This document shows, one piece after another, positions 63,118-64,000 of a stretch of 64,000 bases of DNA (its first letter is position 1; the number at the start of each line of letters is the position of its first letter). The position numbers were made by a program, and so were the translations under genes. The stretch lies in the NCBI GenBank assembly GCA_963761015.1, contig CAVXFL010000020.1, positions 744,001 through 808,000 of the forward strand, given 5' to 3'. Below the pieces are notes generated by a model. That model searched no databases. It saw only the letters and a list, made by a program, of their open reading frames with translations, and was not told the DNA's origin. Source of the DNA: CAVXFL01 sp963761015. Its GTDB lineage: Bacteria > Pseudomonadota > Alphaproteobacteria > Acetobacterales > Acetobacteraceae.

Positions 63118-64000
63118 ATGGCGGAAGAGATCGAAACCGACGTGGCCATCATCGGCGCGGGACCGGTGGGCCTGTTCGCGGTGTTCGAGTGCGGGATGCT
63201 GCGGCTGCGAACGGCGCTGATCGACGCGCTGGATGCCGTGGGCGGGCAATGCACCGCGCTCTATCCGGAGAAGCCGATCTACGACATTCCCGGCCACCCG
63301 GTAGTCATGGCGGGCGAGCTGGTGGAGCTGCTGGAGGCGCAGATCGCGCCCTTCTACGCGCCGCGCCTGCTGGGGCGGCGTGTGGAGCGGCTGACCGGCG
63401 CCGCCGGGGCGTTCACGCTCGGGACGGATCGCGGCGACATCGTCCACGCGGGCGCCGTGATGCTGGCCGCGGGCGCCGGGGCGTTCGGCCCTAACCGTCC
63501 GCCGCTCGCAGATCTGCCCGAGTACGAAGCCAGCGGCGCGGTCCAGTACCATGTGCGCCGCAGCGAGGATCTGCGCGGCAAGCGGGTGGTGATTGCGGGC
63601 GGCGGCGATTCCGCCGTCGATTGGGCATTGGCGCTCCGCGGCGTCGCGGCGCACATCCACGTGGTTCACCGGCGCGCGAAATTCCGCGCCGCGCCGGAAA
63701 GCGCCGCTCTGCTGGACGCCGCGGCTTCGCGGGGCGAGCTCGACCTGGTGATTCCCTATCAGCTACGCGGCTTGCACGGCGCGGACGGCGCGCTGGAATC
63801 GGTCGAAGTCGGGACTCTGGACGGCGACACCCGGCATCTGCCGGCGGACCGGCTGCTGGCTTTCTTCGGCCTGTCCACCGATCTCGGCCCGATCGCGACC
63901 TGGGGGCTGGAGCTGCACCAGCACCACATCCGCGTCGAGCCGGCGACCTGCCGGACCAATCTGCCCGGCCTGTTCGCGATCGGCGACGCCGCGAGCTATC
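63118..64000 (+). CDS. Ferredoxin/flavodoxin-NADP+ reductase, TrxR-like type, cut by window end
   Basis: The ATG at 63118 (MAEEIETDVAIIGAGPVG) opens a flavoprotein that stays open to the window end, giving 294 codons. It has the FAD motif IIGAGPVGLFAVFECG, then GGQCTALYPEKPIYDIPGHP, and the NADPH motif VVIAGGGDSAVDWALAL followed by VVHRRAKFRAAP. LFAIGDAASY closes the visible part. The YPEKPIYDIPG motif and the lack of a redox-active CxxC place it with the ferredoxin-NADP reductases rather than the thioredoxin reductases. It moves electrons between ferredoxin and NADPH. It is divergent from tsaE with 100 bases between. Confidence 0.94.
   Translation, partial: MAEEIETDVAIIGAGPVGLFAVFECGMLRLRTALIDALDAVGGQCTALYPEKPIYDIPGHPVVMAGELVELLEAQIAPFYAPRLLGRRVERLTGAAGAFTLGTDRGDIVHAGAVMLAAGAGAFGPNRPPLADLPEYEASGAVQYHVRRSEDLRGKRVVIAGGGDSAVDWALALRGVAAHIHVVHRRAKFRAAPESAALLDAAASRGELDLVIPYQLRGLHGADGALESVEVGTLDGDTRHLPADRLLAFFGLSTDLGPIATWGLELHQHHIRVEPATCRTNLPGLFAIGDAASY

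Overview
The window is GC-rich (roughly two thirds G+C by eye), densely coded DNA from an alphaproteobacterium. The addB-addA-trxA and tsaE neighbourhood, the TrxR-like ferredoxin-NADP reductase, ChrB, DUF1244 and the MaoC-Pta/acetate kinase/DUF3141 cluster suggest a Rhodospirillales-type chromosome. No 16S gene or other decisive marker is present, so the order-level placement is inference.

Layout. 1-6.3 kb: a two-component regulator and a DUF3141 / MaoC-phosphate acetyltransferase / acetate kinase cluster. All are recognisable over nearly full length but broken by about fifteen single-base frameshifts, with an IS630 remnant among them. 6.4-16 kb: an intact minus-strand stress and energy block holding a GH65 disaccharide phosphorylase, a beta-phosphoglucomutase-type HAD, polyphosphate kinase 2, a proton P-type ATPase with a long Pro/Glu/Ala/Lys tail, a double PRC-barrel protein and an SPFH protein. 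16-17 kb: a decayed serine recombinase abutting tRNA-Asn, then tRNA-Leu. 17-27 kb: glycerate 2-kinase and pyruvate kinase, a catalase with an FNR/FixK-type box upstream, a PAS hybrid kinase, a cytochrome c peroxidase and small membrane or exported proteins. 27-32 kb: two hydroxyacid/hydroxyacyl dehydrogenases, a GlgA-type glycosyltransferase and a luciferase-like flavin oxidoreductase. 32-34.3 kb: a low-GC insertion carrying one KAP P-loop NTPase gene with a one-base frameshift in an A4 run, bracketed by an 11-bp direct repeat. 34.4-43 kb: YciB, VapBC, ChrB divergent from a nine-haem cytochrome c, two tandem exported paralogues and a PhyH-type dioxygenase. 43-51 kb: an SDR, an amidase and a complete branched-chain/amide-type ABC importer. 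51-54.6 kb: a larC-larE-larB-aldo/keto reductase operon for the nickel-pincer cofactor, with no larA. 54.6-64 kb: a family 2 glycosyltransferase, then tsaE-addB-addA-trxA on the minus strand, and the start of a ferredoxin-NADP reductase cut by the window end.

How the genes fit together. The left third looks like a low-oxygen or stress-survival region: acetate/ATP generation by Pta-Ack, phosphorolytic sugar use, polyphosphate, proton export, and peroxide removal. The centre is accessory, with the low-GC NTPase island, a toxin-antitoxin pair, interspersed palindromic repeats and the multihaem cytochrome. The right half is mostly metabolic and housekeeping. The most unusual items are the KAP island, the nine-haem fusion next to chrB, the larCEB-AKR operon lacking larA, the ATPase tail, and the localised cluster of frameshifts at the left edge. 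I see no CRISPR array, rRNA or intact transposon.
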